A stretch of DNA of 64,000 nt from Phaeotremella fagi. Its lineage: Eukaryota > Basidiomycota > Tremellomycetes > Tremellales > Phaeotremellaceae. Of the stretch, positions 34,120 through 45,747 are shown piece by piece. The notes below the pieces were generated by a model. That model saw only the letters and a list, made by a program, of their open reading frames with translations, had not been told where the DNA came from and ran no database searches. How positions within the stretch are numbered: position 1 is the stretch's first letter; each line of letters opens with the position of its first letter. The translations under genes and the position numbers were made by a program. The stretch covers positions 1,302,001 to 1,366,000 of the forward strand of contig BCHU01000005.1 of NCBI GenBank assembly GCA_001599715.1, given 5' to 3'.

Positions 34120-34681
34120 GATGAAAGATTGGATCAATGGTAGTAAATGTGTATATAGCTTATAGCTGTCGAGTATGATTGTTGAGGGATGTAGGTGACA
34201 ACGTTGTCTCAGTTTATATCGTAACCTACTCAATTGTCCATTATTAAAACACCCGAGAGCCGCTTTCATCTTGAACCATCGTATCATACCAATGAACGAG
34301 TATACAAGAAACACAAAGTCTGAACCAAAGAATCGGTAGAGTTGAAATTTCGATAAAACTCAATCCTGGAGGCGTTGACCAACCAGGACATTATAGATAA
34401 GGTTTGATTGGAATTTACGTATTCAGTAAGCCACGATACAGTCGATTTCAAGAGCAAGACAGACGATTTGGTAACCGTATTAGACTCTTCCAAAAGCAAC
34501 CTGTATCGGAGAAATATCAAGACAAGGACAGGAACATGCGGTCAGCTACATTATCATTATCGAGCAAGGACCAATCAAGAGTCCCATCAGGTAAAAATAT
34601 TGTGTACACCATACCATCAACGTCAGTGTTCATACCGAAATAAAAAATGAAAGCCGAAATAACAGGAAAATCAGATAAGGT

Positions 34682-35020
34682 TCAACAACCCTTTCCAAGC
34701 CCCAAAGCCAACAGTGGCGTTTTTGTTCCGGTTAAGGAATTCCAAACAATGGGTTCTGTTTTTTCTACATCAAAGTATACTTTGGGTCCAGATGACGGTA
34801 TAGGAACCCGACCCAGAACAATGGGAATGCTTTGAATAGATTCGAATCGTCTGGTTATGTTGCTGGAATTCATTGTTAGGGTTGAGGGGTTTGTGATGTT
34901 AGTGGCTGTTTTTATCGGTGGCGGTATTTGGTAAGTCGTACCTTTTTCTACTTGGTGACTGGTATTTTTCATCAAGAAGACAAGGTGATATGTACTTATA
35001 GCAATCAACAATAGAAACAT
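34682..35020 (-). CDS. Possible small secreted protein, 112 aa (uncertain)
   Basis: A single open frame from a true ATG at 35020. The first 16 residues are hydrophobic (MFLLLIAISTYHLVFL), like a signal peptide. NITN, NSS and NIT sequons follow, and the C-terminal half (IPIVLGRVPIPSSGPKVYF) looks more coding than random. Against it: no recognised family, and the start lies only 67 bp from the divergent start of the gene at 35088. Treat as unproven. Confidence 0.25.
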   Translation of the reverse strand: MFLLLIAISTYHLVFLMKNTSHQVEKGTTYQIPPPIKTATNITNPSTLTMNSSNITRRFESIQSIPIVLGRVPIPSSGPKVYFDVEKTEPIVWNSLTGTKTPLLALGLGKGC

Positions 35021-35042
35021 CTATCATTCCTCATCGACTGAA

Positions 35043-35049
35043 TATAAAT
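35043..35049 (+). promoter_or_regulatory. TATA box of the small secreted protein gene
   Basis: A TATAAAT element 45 bp upstream of the ATG at 35088. Confidence 0.5.
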
Positions 35050-35087
35050 CTCTTACCCCCCACTCAGAGAGTGAAAGGCCAACAGAG

Positions 35088-35623
35088 ATGTTTCGTCAAA
35101 CATTATTCCTAATCTTCATTCTCCTCACTCTAACCCTCGTTCAATCCACACCAACACCCCCAACGAAACTGAAGATAAAACAAGTAACCCGTGAAGAGAT
35201 CATCCGTCGTCAGACCGAATCATCCAAACGAAAAGGTCTCAACAGAAAATCAATCTCTTCAGGTCCGTTATCGGCTTATACCTCAGGTTCAATGACTTAT
35301 ACATTTTTTGGTCAACGTCAAACATTCTTAGCTGCTGGTAAGCTATATCCTCTTTGCCCCCTTTCTCAATCAGTTGACTGACTGCTGCAATAGGTCCAGC
35401 TCATTCATATCCTGTAACATCGGCTTTTACCGTTAACGAAGCCATTGACATTTGTTCAAATCATGCTGGTCTTCATCAATATAAATCGTTCAGCGTCGCT
35501 TCCTCACTCACTGATGTTTTCGAATGTTTCTGTTTCAATGATGAAATCACTGCTCCTGCTTTACTTGCTCAAGGCGTTACTACCGAAACATCATACCACA
35601 CTTATTACGTTTATTCTGTTTAG
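35088..35623 (+). CDS. Small secreted protein, two exons
   Basis: I do not recognise the family. The start is the ATG at 35088, giving a clear signal peptide (MFRQTLFLIFILLTLTLVQS) with probable cleavage after residue 20. A Lys/Arg-rich pro-like segment follows (KIKQVTREEIIRRQTESSKRK), with a dibasic-type site near SKRK. Exon 1 ends at LAAG before an intron at about 35339-35393. Exon 2 has AFTVNEAIDICSNHAGLHQ, a YKSFSV segment and FECFCFND, then ends TSYHTYYVYSV with a TAG at 35621-35623. About 160 residues. Only three or four cysteines, all in the C-terminal half; the C...A...Y..F.V...F.C.CF spacing recalls WSC-like secreted modules, but too little matches to claim it. Possibly an extracellular protein. 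Confidence 0.6.
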
Positions 35624-35840
35624 AAATCATCTCCCTTGGACTCCAATCTCATCCTTTCCATACATTGTTGGCTGTATATGTGCTTGAGCATGGAATTCTG
35701 TATATGTCTCAATCAACCCAGTTATAGTCGTTCATGCATGCCACATCTCCTTCCGCCCAAGTGCCAAAACAGAGAACAGAGCATATCAACAAAGCCCTCG
35801 CGTCTTTGCCTTCACCATGACCCAATGCCATAATCTCACC

Positions 35841-38800
35841 TCAAACCCCCAACTCCCCTTCTTCAGCCCCCAACAACCATCCAACACCCTTAGCCAAAGC
35901 CCTCTTAGCCTGTCTCGAAACTCTATCACTCTCGTTCAACCGTTCGTTCTCCCCCGAAAATCTTCTATTATCACCACTCAAATCAGCTGATGAAGTGCGA
36001 CTATGTCCCGTATTAGAAGAAGTCGTCGTTACAGGTGTTGAAGTCGAAGAACTACCATGACCATGAGCTAATTGTTTCAAATTAAACGTCGCACTCAGAT
36101 CCAAAGCTAATCTAGCTGCTCGAGCCGCTGTTCTCGATCCCAATACCCTCTCTTCCCTCTTTTGGGAGATAGTGGATGTTGGAGAATGTGGTGAAACTCC
36201 ACTGAGTGATATACCAGCCTCTCTTCGACGTTTACTGGCTGATGTGAGTTTCATCTGACCTTCTTCGACTTTTCTGAACACTTTCAGTAGATCCGGTACA
36301 GTGTCTGCTGGACATAATTCTAGAGCGTAGCCGATTAAAATCAATTTATTTGAGATTTCCGGATATTCACTTTGTTGACCTAACGATAAACATGTTTTCC
36401 ATGTGATGTCTTTGAGACGATTCAGAGATTCCTCTTCGGAAATTTGACCAATCTCAAGTGAAGGGGTTGTCGTGATCGATTGAAGTGTTCTTCGTCGAGA
36501 TCGATCTCTTTCTGATTGAAGACTTTTAGTCACCGAAAAAACTCTTTGACAAAGTTCAAAAGCTCTATCAAACTCTCCATTGCCAATGGAAGAATCCGCC
36601 AACATCCCAAGAACTTCAACAACCATCGTTTGATCTCCTTGATAACCACCCAATTTATCCGCTAATTCAAGTATCAAATCCGTGTGTCTGAACGCGTCAT
36701 CAGAAGAGGCTAGGAGTTTTGAAATCAAATCGAGCTTGTTCTTGGTATGCCGGATTTCTATCGGTGTCAAGGATGATTGAGTCTGTAAGGATTTGAAGGA
36801 AACTAAACGGGAGGTAGCTTCGATATAATCTTTCTCGAGACGGATAGATGGAGTTTGCGGTGCTACTCCAAGACTGAAACAAGGTCAGGGACTGAGGCAT
36901 ACCGATCTACGTTTTACTCACCAATCGTAAGCCAATTTCATTTCTCCAGTATGCAGATTCCCAGTTTCAGCGTTCAAATAGAATTCTTTCGAAGTGGTGA
37001 GGACAACTTCTTCGAGCATCTCCTGACTGAGATCATGTTCAGTTTCTAATCTTCTAACGATTTTTTTGGCGACATCAAATTCTATAAAGGTTTAGCAAAG
37101 ATATCAAACGTATAGTAATTTCTCAACTCACTTCCAGAACTCAATAAACCACCAAGATAGATTTTCATCATTTCCTCAACGGTCAACATTCCAAAAGCGC
37201 CTCTCAACAAAGCATCCTCCCCACCACTAAGTTTCAGCATGTCGTCCCAAAGTTGACCCCATCTCAATTCGCTCTGATGACCATTACCCAATCTCGACGC
37301 CAACCTTCTAGTCATCTTCTCAGCCAGTTCCATCTGTTCCTTCCCGTCTCTAGACGATTGCAACAAAAATCGAAGTTGCACAGCAACTTCCCATCTTGCC
37401 AGTATCTCACCTGATTCCAAATGGACATCTAGGATATCCAGTGCGCGTGATAACGAAGCGAAAGGTAATGGTGAGAAGAAGATGAATAGATCTGTCGCTT
37501 GAGGTGGTTTGGGTTTCGATACAGTCGGTCTGACGAAGGTAGCGATTGATTCCAAAGTCGTCGAAGTCGCTTCTTTATCTGAATCCAGATCTCCACCTGA
37601 AACATCCCATACCGGTAGACATTCAAAGATCGATGACATGATCCCCCAAACATCTTTCTGATCACTACCGTATAAACAAGCTAAAGCTAGTCTAGCAACG
37701 TTTAAATCGTTCTTGATTAACCTTTCGTTAGCCGGTAAGGTCGCTTTGGAATTTTCGAATACCGGAAGTGCTAAAGATAAAGGTAAAGATAATATCGATT
37801 CGTGAAGTAATCTTTCGATCAAGGTTGGGTCTGGTGTACCTGCTCTTTCGGCTCTTGATTCCAAAACGTAAAGATAGGGTAGTATCAATCGTTTGATATC
37901 GGGAACTATTGATTCTGGGGTGGAATTGCGAAGATAAGCTTTGATAACCTGAGTTGGTGTTGAGGAAGACCATTTCTTGAGATTCCATTCTTCGTTCTGC
38001 GACGTTGTCAAGTGAGCATCATAGATGAGTCTGGAGAGAAGAGAGAGATCTTCACCAATGGCGTCAAGGTTCGGTACACCTTGAGATGCACCGTGTTGGA
38101 CCCAGGCTATTTGAACATCGAGCAAACCGAGGGTATCGATTTGTGCTACCCTGTCTTTGTACCATTGACTTAGATCATCCGAAGAAAGTAAATCTTGATG
38201 GGCTGTCTGAGGAGATGGCGAGTGAGGTTGTAAACTCATTCTTTCAGGTAAAGAGTTGAGTAAAGTCGTAATTTGATCCGATTTCGTCCACTGATTCTCC
38301 TTCAAATCGTTAGCACAACCAGGCAACAAACCCTCATCTTCCAAATCAGTAGCTGAAACCCAAGAAGGTAAAGCGTCAAGAATCATAAATCGATGAGGGA
38401 ATATCTCGTATCCATGTCGTTCCCATATAAGTCGTAAAGCATGAAGAGCTGCTGAGGTCGCGAAAAGTAAAGCTGAAGTTGAGATTGATTGTGAAATAAA
38501 TGTGGATACGTCTACGAGAGGCGGCGTAGGTGGTGTTGGTGGATTTTGAGAAACTGGAACTGGAGGTAATGATTTGACAGAAGATGTTTCCCATGGATCG
38601 TCGATTATCGGTACCTCCTCTTCCTCAGTCTCGGTTTCTGCCCATGGATCATCAATGTCTACCGTTTCGTCTTCATTTATATCCACATCATCAACAGCAT
38701 CAGTGTCGTCAATAGGTGTGTACTCGACAGGATAAATCGCGTTAAAAGTTATCAATTTTTCCTTGAAACTGTATAAAATACCACAAGATTTCAGAACATC

Positions 38801-39208
38801 TTCAAAAGATGGATCAACACCAATAACCTTCTCTACAGCCTCCCTAATTTGATGTCGATTGAAATTCCCAAATCCAATACCAGAAGAAGAAGACGGTTCA
38901 TCTTGCAAAACGTCTAGAATCTGTTTCTCGATTTTGGAAAGTACAGCTTCACCTCGTTTGAGACCGTATTCGATGGTTGAGGATGTTATTGGGATTTGAG
39001 TGATTCTTTGGGAAAGGAGGAGGGTTATGCATGATTGGATCGCTTGGTTGTCTGGGAGGAGGGAGAGGGATTCGGTTATTGATTCTGTGGTTAGTGTTGA
39101 GTGAGGTTGGGTTAGGAGATTAGGTGGTGGGATCGGTAAGGTGGGTGTTGTGTCTTTTGATGTTGTTTGATCTGGGGGGAGGAGGAGTTGGAGTTCTTCC
39201 TCTGACAT
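35841..39208 (-). CDS. SEC39: Sec39-domain protein (Dsl1/NRZ tethering complex, NBAS-like)
   Basis: Subunit of the ER-localised Dsl1 tethering complex that captures COPI vesicles in Golgi-to-ER transport. The start is the ATG at 39208 (MSEEELQLLLPP). The long first exon (to about 37133) is helical and covers the N-terminal Sec39 region, with an acidic insertion (DDTDAVDDVDINEDETVD). The second exon reads EFDVAKKIVRRLETEHDLS and KEFYLNAETGNLHTGEMKLAYDC; the third starts LGVAPQTPSIRLEKDYIEATSRL and continues ELADKLGGYQ, MLADSSIGNGEFDRAFELC. These are the standard C-terminal Sec39 blocks. No membrane segment, as expected. Three exons. Divergent from the coiled-coil gene at 39433, 224 bp apart. 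Confidence 0.85.
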
Positions 39209-39432
39209 TGTGGTTGGATGTGGTTATTGGTGTAAGATGGTTGAAGGAGGATGTGGGTGTAGAAGCACCAGTGTGGAGGAGTTCAGATAAATACACGTCA
39301 TTCTATGTTGATGGTGTTTTATGTTGAGTGATCAGAGGTATAGGATACTCAAGTCAACAATCATTCAACTTAATATCCAAAAAAACCATAACAACTCAAT
39401 ACTTAGAAGGATTATTAGAACAAGAGTAAACA

Positions 39433-40797
39433 ATGTCATCACCAGTAAGTGAACCAATCCACCAATCTCATCCTACCACCCAAAAACACCATAAAGTGGC
39501 AGAGTAGAAAGTGCCTCAACCCTCAGTACGTTTGTTCACTGACCAAAACAAACCCATCTAGTCAATGTCATGGACCACGCCAAACTACAATCAAACCTAT
39601 GAGACTCTTAGTGTGGGTTCCGACAACTCATTGACGTGATAACCTCTAACCCAAAACCAAATTGACTTAGCTCGACGATCAAGTTAGGAAACTTGAGAAT
39701 GAATTGAATAGTCTCAGTGTTGAACATCAGAAATTGATTCAGCAATGTAACGAAGCTGAGGATTTGGTTGATAAATCTCAGAGGTGGGTTAGCTGGCTTG
39801 CAACCGTTCATAGAGGATCATCAGCTGACTTTTAACGTAGGGATAACGAGGCTAAACATGCGACCATAGAGACACAAAAACAATATGCCAACGTATGTAT
39901 CTCGTTCGACGACTTATCAACCACAAAAACTAACACGTGTTACAGAGACTAGAAAAGATCCTAGACGAAAATCTAAGTCCAACGTGGAGAGTGAGTCCCA
40001 CTTCCCGTCCCTCCTAACCAGTCAGACCGAATACGATATCCAAAAACCACGACCCGTCTCCCAATTATTCGGACTATCAACTCCACTCCCCAAACCCACT
40101 CCCTCACCAGGGCTAGCAAACCAACTCCGTCATTCTACCTCATTATCAATCTCCATCTCCAAACGACAGAGTGGTATCAAGATTCGACGACGGGTTTCGA
40201 ATGTCGATTTGAAGAGAGGTGGGAAGGGTGGACTTGGTAGACTTGAGGAGAAGGAGGATGATTTTGATCATACCCCTGCGGGGGCTATGCGACGTTTATT
40301 GGGTAATTCTGTTGGTGGTGTTGAGACTCCGAAACCAACGAATAAATTCGGAGAGATGGTTACTCCATTAACAGCTGTCAAGGTCTCACCTATAAACTCA
40401 ATTCAAACAGAAACTCTTACAGAATTGGAAACCGTCTCCTCAACAATACAAAGTCAAAATTCAAATACAATTCCTCACAACGAACAAGCTTCTAGCTCGA
40501 AAATCGATCAATCGATTGAAGATCGCTGGAAAGAAAAAGAGAGAGAAATTAAGGAAAGGGAATTTCAACTGAATCAACGACAAAAGGAATTGGATGAGAA
40601 ACAGTTGAATTTGAAGCCAACTTTGAGGGAGTTGATTGCTGATGCTGAAAATCGCTTTGAGGAGAGGGAGATCAAATTGAAAATGATGATTGATCTTGTA
40701 TGTCAGCTTACTCTTCCAGAGTTCTGCGTGGAAAGCTGATTACAGTGATGTGTTTTAGGCTTATCGAGAATCACAGAATTTGCTGAAAGGTTATTAG
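39433..40797 (+). CDS. Coiled-coil protein of unknown function
   Basis: I do not recognise the family. The best splice model starts at the ATG at 39433, with a four-codon first exon (MSSP), then very small exons (KVPQPS, SMSWTTPNYNQTYETLS), then LDDQVRKLENELNSLSVEHQ, a clear heptad coiled coil. After LEKILDENLSPTWR a 35-nt intron (gtgagt...cag at about 39991-40025) leads to a Ser/Pro/Arg-rich middle with FGLSTPLPKPTPSPGL. A Lys/Arg-rich patch (SKRQSGIKIRRRVSNVDLKR) follows, then a second, strongly charged coiled coil (RWKEKEREIKEREFQLNQRQ). The last exon is AYRESQNLLKGY with a TAG at 40795-40797. The architecture would suit a spindle-pole or kinetochore component, but that is a guess. Confidence 0.6.
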
Positions 40798-41210
40798 GCG
40801 GCTTTACTTGATGGTTACATCTCGTTTGATATTTCTTTGTGCAATCTTTCTTTATATCTTATTACTGTTTTGGTTCATAACCTATTGATCTTGATGATCT
40901 TCCGCTTACAATTGTATTCACAACTTTTATGGATTTACTTGATGAGAGGTGTATTGTTGACATGGTCGAGGGTTGTCGCGTGCCACTGAGACTCTTATCG
41001 CCACCGAAATGAATGGAATGGGTGGAAGGTTGACCTTTATTGTTGGTTTCCATTAACATCCATCCCCAACCAGCATTAATCAATCAATTGCATATACATA
41101 CAGTAATAGGAAATCAATCATCGTCAGCATAGAAGCGCAGATCATAAAAACACCCATCCATACATCAGCACACCCCACCCGAACAAATAACACAGCATCC
41201 CCCAAACAAA
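40798..41210. other. intergenic region upstream of the CUE gene
   Basis: Plain A+T-rich sequence. Short frames seen on both strands have no supporting features. Confidence 0.45.
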
Positions 41211-42000
41211 ATGGCAATGGAAGACATCCTCCCCTCAATATTCGTCATAGGACTAATCTATCTCCTAGTCAAATGGTTATTCGGAAGTAAGCACAACACT
41301 CATCTCCTTATTCAATAATAAATTCAAGTTGACGTTAATGAATAGAATCGGATGCAGATTCGATAAGAGGAGTTACTCCTTCGATGGTACGTCCCCCCTC
41401 CCCTCCCCCCAATATTTTCAGCTGAAACGATGATATTCAGATCGAAACTGTTCATTCAACATTCCCCAACGTCCAAATCCAAAATATCATTTATCACCTG
41501 TGTAAAACGAAAAGTGTTCAATTGACTATTGAGGAGATAATGGATAAAGGTGATTTACCAGTTGTAAGTGCAGGTATTCGTAAACCAACCACATTCCGTT
41601 AATAACACATCTTGAAAGCCACCACCAACATTCATCATCCCAGTGAATCTCTTACCTCCAACTCAAAACCCCAACCCAACCCCATCCCCATCCGCACCCT
41701 CAATCAACTCCAAAACTGAATCCCAAATATCAACAAAAAATCAATCTCTGATAGACAGATTCAATTTGAAATCTAAATTACCTTCTTCGTCTTCGTCTGC
41801 GGATTCGGATTCGGATTCATCAAAGACCAACGGTAAATGGGAGGATACAAAGGAGCGCCGTGAGCGGGAATTGAGGGAGAGGAAGGAAAGGATGGTTTTG
41901 GCTGCTAGACAGTGGGTTTTCTTTTCTTCTGATGTGAGGGGATATTGATTGAATTGGTTATAGACGTTTATTGGATAAACAAGCTAAAACGGTTGGTTAG
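41211..42000 (+). CDS. CUE1: Cue1-like ER ubiquitin-binding adaptor
   Basis: ER membrane protein; Cue1 recruits the E2 Ubc7 for ER-associated degradation. The start is the ATG at 41211. The N-terminal helix LPSIFVIGLIYLLVKWLFG is the membrane anchor. Small exons follow, then a CUE domain: VTPSMIETVHSTFPNVQIQN, IIYHLCKTKSVQLTIEEIM, DKGDLPVPPPTF, with the FP and helix-3 pattern for ubiquitin binding. A Ser/Asp linker and a charged helix (TKERRERELRERKERMVLAA) precede the final exon RLLDKQAKTVG, joined through a gtgggt donor, with a TAG at 41998-42000. Length about 200 residues, normal for Cue1/Cue4. Whether it binds Ubc7 depends on the C-terminal region, which looks present. Confidence 0.75.
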
Positions 42001-42172
42001 ACTCGATTGTCCTTCTGTCGCTTTCTCTCTTTGGGACTATTTTGTTCTCATTCACTGTTTATCGTTTCAACATGTCAAGACAACTAGTTCATGCATTTTC
42101 TATACAAGCCATTCTATCAATCGTAATACCCCACCCTCTAATTTATCTAAAAATCCCCAAGATAACCCAATT

Positions 42173-43687
42173 CTATCTCCCTTTCATCAATTCATTCATT
42201 TTCTCCAATCTCTCTCCGAGTTGAAGAACAACTTCATCTTCGACGTTGGCCACGGCGAATCTAATCCAAAAGGATATTCAATTTTGAATTTCTCAAATAA
42301 AAACACCAAAAAAAAGAAACAGTACTCACCGTATCCATCTATCCTCTTTAATAATCTTCCCATCAACAATCCCATCCCAAATCCCATCTCCCAAAGGTGG
42401 CATAAAAAAACATCCAGGTAAAGTGACGACTCCACACCGTTCCGCCAAAATCTTAGCTACCTCTTCCGACCCAACCCCAACCCCATACTCAAATGAAACA
42501 TAAGCGAAAAATCCACCCATCGAAATAACTTTCCATCCTTCCACCCCCTCGACGACTTTTTTAAACAGATCACGTCGATTTTTAAGTTGGAGAGAGGAGT
42601 CTTGGATATCTTGTCGAAGGTTTTTGAGGAGTGGGGCGAGTGCTAGTTGGGCCGGACGGGGGGGACAGATTTGCATACAGTCACAAACTGTTTTTATTGA
42701 TTCGAGGAGTTGAGGGGAGGCTATTATGTATCCTAATCTGTGACCTGGGATTCTGTATGATTCTGAGAAATGTCAGAAACACAAACAAACGTCTCATGAG
42801 GAGACTGGTGGTTAACTCACTACTGAAACTTCCTAATGAAATCACATTCCTTCTCCATTCATTTTCTTCAAATAACCTATGAGGTCTACCTCTCCCTTCC
42901 TCATCCGTCAATTCATCCCCTTTCTCAACGAAATCACGATAAGTTTCGTCAATCACCAAAGCTAATCCAAATTCAACTGATAGATCGTACCAACGTTTAA
43001 TATCCTCTTCAGAATAAACTGATCCAGTAGGGTTGTTCGGTGTAACCAGTACAATAGCTTTAGGTTGGATTTTATCGTTTTTGTTAACGTTGGATAAATG
43101 TTCTCTGGCCGCTTTTAGGGAGGGAACGAAAGAATTTTCCGTATCACAGGGGATGTAGACAGGATGGATTTGTTGAAGAGATAACGTCATTGACATATTG
43201 AAATAAGTCGGGAGAGGGATTAAAACACTCGAATCCGAAGGTGAACAAATAGTCATCATCAAAGTAAGAAAAGCCATGTTACAACCAGTAGTAATTCCTA
43301 TATCATCTTTGGTGACTGAACCAGTGGATAAACGATATTGAGAAAGGATCTCATCAGATAAAGCTTCTTTCAAAGATTCTTCACCTAGGATCGAACCGTA
43401 TCGAGCTGATTGGGGATCTGATGAGGTTTTAGAGAGGTTCTCTAAGACTTTGGGATGGGGTGCGGCTTTGGGGACACCTTGGGATAAGTCTAGGAGAGGT
43501 GGGGTGGTTGTGCTCGTGGTGGTTGAGTTCTTTAGGTAGTTGGCACCCCATGCTTGAGCTCTTGGGATACTACGTGGAGGGTTAGATTGGATAGAGGTTG
43601 TTCGGTAGGATAGGATGCGATTACTTACGGTGGTGCTGCTGTCCTTTCTACTGCTGATGCTATGGTGAAATTGAGTGGTGTGGACAT
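42173..43687 (-). CDS. Class I/II PLP-dependent aminotransferase
   Basis: Pyridoxal-phosphate enzyme that transfers amino groups between amino and keto acids. The start is the ATG at 43687 (MSTPLNFTIASAVERTAAPP), and the first intron begins directly after. Motifs in order: LDLSQGVPKAAPHP, ITTGCNMAFLTLM, LVTPNNPTGSVYS, the PLP-contact Asp in LVIDETYRDF, and the Schiff-base Lys in LGSFSKSYRIPGHRLGY (reached by splicing into the exon after about 42825). The final exon reads FAVANVEDEVVLQLGERLEK and ends MKGR with a TAG at 42175-42173. The exact substrate (aspartate, aromatic or alanine type) cannot be told. Convergent with CUE1, 172 bp apart. Confidence 0.85.
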
Positions 43688-44193
43688 GGTGTACGGTGTT
43701 GGGTGAGTGTGTGAGTGTTCTATCTATCTCATCTCACTATCACGGTGATTGCCGTACTTTCCCACGGTAATCTAAGTGTTAGGCGCCAGGAGTCCATGTA
43801 ACACGCCGCTATAGACTCCTCATTAGGCGCGCTAATTCCACGCATCTGTTCCTTCCGTTGCCCGAGGATGATCGTGGAACATTAGTGATGCCATTGTATG
43901 CCGAGTGAGAGTAGAGTGTCGATCGTAGCTTAGCTTATCCATCAAACAATCACTTATTCCAATCCATCTACATTTAACATTAAACCGTAAGTTGATCAAA
44001 CATACCCCCTCCATCCACGACGTATCTTACCTCGGTAACCACTCATCCACCCATTCAATCATCGGTTAACCTCATTTCCTTTATCTATCACCGAATTCAT
44101 CCAAAAACGATCTATAAATAAACTGACCTCATCAATCTTCAGAACCACTTTCTCATCTACCTCTATAAACAAAAGTCATAAGCATAAAACAAC
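43688..44193. other. divergent intergenic region between aminotransferase and dienelactone hydrolase genes
   Basis: Shared upstream region of about 500 bp. It contains GC-richer patches at 43740-43860, unlike the A+T-rich surroundings. No gene seen. Confidence 0.45.
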
Positions 44194-45252
44194 ATGTCAG
44201 GATTCCCATCAGGTAACTTCCCCCCCTCTCACCACGCTACCAAAGCCCCAACTGACCTCCATCTTTATTAGCCTGTTGCACCCTCCCCCCAGTCGAAGCT
44301 GACTACACCCCAAAAGGAACATATTCCGAAGTAGCAGGACTTAAAACCTACATCACCGGACCATCAGATTCCACCAAAGCCATCGTGTTCATCTACGATA
44401 TTTTCGGTTTAGTCCCTCAAATCCTTCAAGGTAATTAATTAACCAACCCACTTAATTCATTATCACTAACCCCTACCCAATCGTTTAGGTGCCGACCTCC
44501 TCTCATCCCAAGGATACAAAGTCTACATCCCAGATTTCCTCTTGGGTCAACTAGCCGAAGGAGCCTGGTTCAGTCCAACAGCCACCCCGGAACAAGTCGA
44601 AGCCAAAAACAAATTCTTCAGTGGGTTCCCAGGTGGGATCTCTTCTCAATCGAAACCACTCGCCGAGGTTATCAGCGCCGTTAAAGAGAGTGGTGCGACT
44701 TCAGTTGGTGCAGTTGGGTTCTGTTGGGGTTATAAAGTCGCCGTTACCACTGAAGGATTCAGTGGATTGGCTGCTGTCGCTGGTTGTCATCCGTCGTATG
44801 TCCCTTACTCATTTTAGAAGATGAGTTCTTTTGGCTGAAAAGATGGTTAACAGGTTCCCCGGTGAAGAGGATATTGAAGCTGTTAACAAAACCGGTATCC
44901 CACTCGCCCTCCTTCCATCCAAAAACGAAGATAAAGCTATGGTAAGTCAACGATCCAACCCCTACTTTTCAAAATTAAAATGAAAAAATCTAATTCATAA
45001 ACATTTCCCAGATGCAAAAAATCTTTGACGGCGTCGAAGCTAAAAACCCAGGAAAGAACTTGATCAAATTCTTTGAAACCGTCCCACACGGTTGGATGGC
45101 TGCTCGTGCTGATGTAAGTCAAGTCTACAAGTTCCGGGGCGGTACTGATACATTTCATTCAAACTATCTTTTAGCTCTCTGGTGGTGACGCTACTGAACA
45201 ATTCAAGAAGGGTTACGAAACTCTCGCTTCCTTCTTCAAAGCTTCTCTTTAG
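44194..45252 (+). CDS. Dienelactone hydrolase family protein
   Basis: Alpha/beta-hydrolase of the DLH family (cytosolic, hydrolyses lactones or related esters). The start is the ATG at 44194, and the first exon encodes MSGFPS. Then come ACCTLPPVEADYTPKGTYSE, TKAIVFIYDIFGL, and the nucleophile block VGAVGFCWGYKVAVTTEGF with Cys as the nucleophile. The catalytic His is in ETVPHGWMAARAD. The acid is less clear; the region LALLPSKNEDKAM corresponds to the usual Asp strand. It ends FFKASL with a TAG at 45250-45252. About six exons, roughly 250 residues, the normal DLH size. Substrate unknown. Confidence 0.88.
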
Positions 45253-45747
45253 AGTCGTTAATTAGATATACATGATCGGGTGAAATTTGATCATCCTACA
45301 AACAGTAATCGTATATGCAATAGAATTCTTTCTTGTTACGGGGGTGTATGATTTCGGCATTCACGAAATTGTATGACAATGAGCCAGACCCGTGTCAAAG
45401 ATATTATAATCTGATGTGACATTCATTCATAATCGTATGGAAACAGTGGGAAACTAGTATATAAAGTAAAGCAACGGAAGGGGGAGGGAATCTATCAAAG
45501 AATTTCCGAAAAAAAACCGACTACTAAATGGAATCGTAACAAATACGTAAAAGGAACGTCAAATATTTAAAGAACAGGGGATGCAGGAAAACAGTATGAA
45601 ATAATAAAGTATCGTCAAGAAGGCAGAGAGGGATGTCGATCAAGATTTAAAGCCAGAAATCATCAATCAAATTGATCTAAGCAAGCGTTGTTAGAAATTA
45701 GAAATGTAATAACATTTCAAGAGCAATAACACTCACGAAACCTTTCA
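45253..45747. other. convergent intergenic region between DLH and Spo12 genes
   Basis: 3' UTR and terminator sequence with A-rich runs. No coding pattern seen. Confidence 0.45.

Larger units (their letters stand above)
34120..35087. other. intergenic region, 968 bp, with one uncertain minus-strand frame
   Basis: The phosphatase array ends here and a secreted-protein gene begins at 35088. The stretch is A+T-rich. Apart from the minus-strand frame listed separately at 34682-35020, no gene was recognised. Confidence 0.45.

Noticed and set aside
41945..42435. Plus- and minus-strand frames around the CUE1/aminotransferase 3' ends
   Set aside because: They run through introns or UTRs of the two convergent genes.
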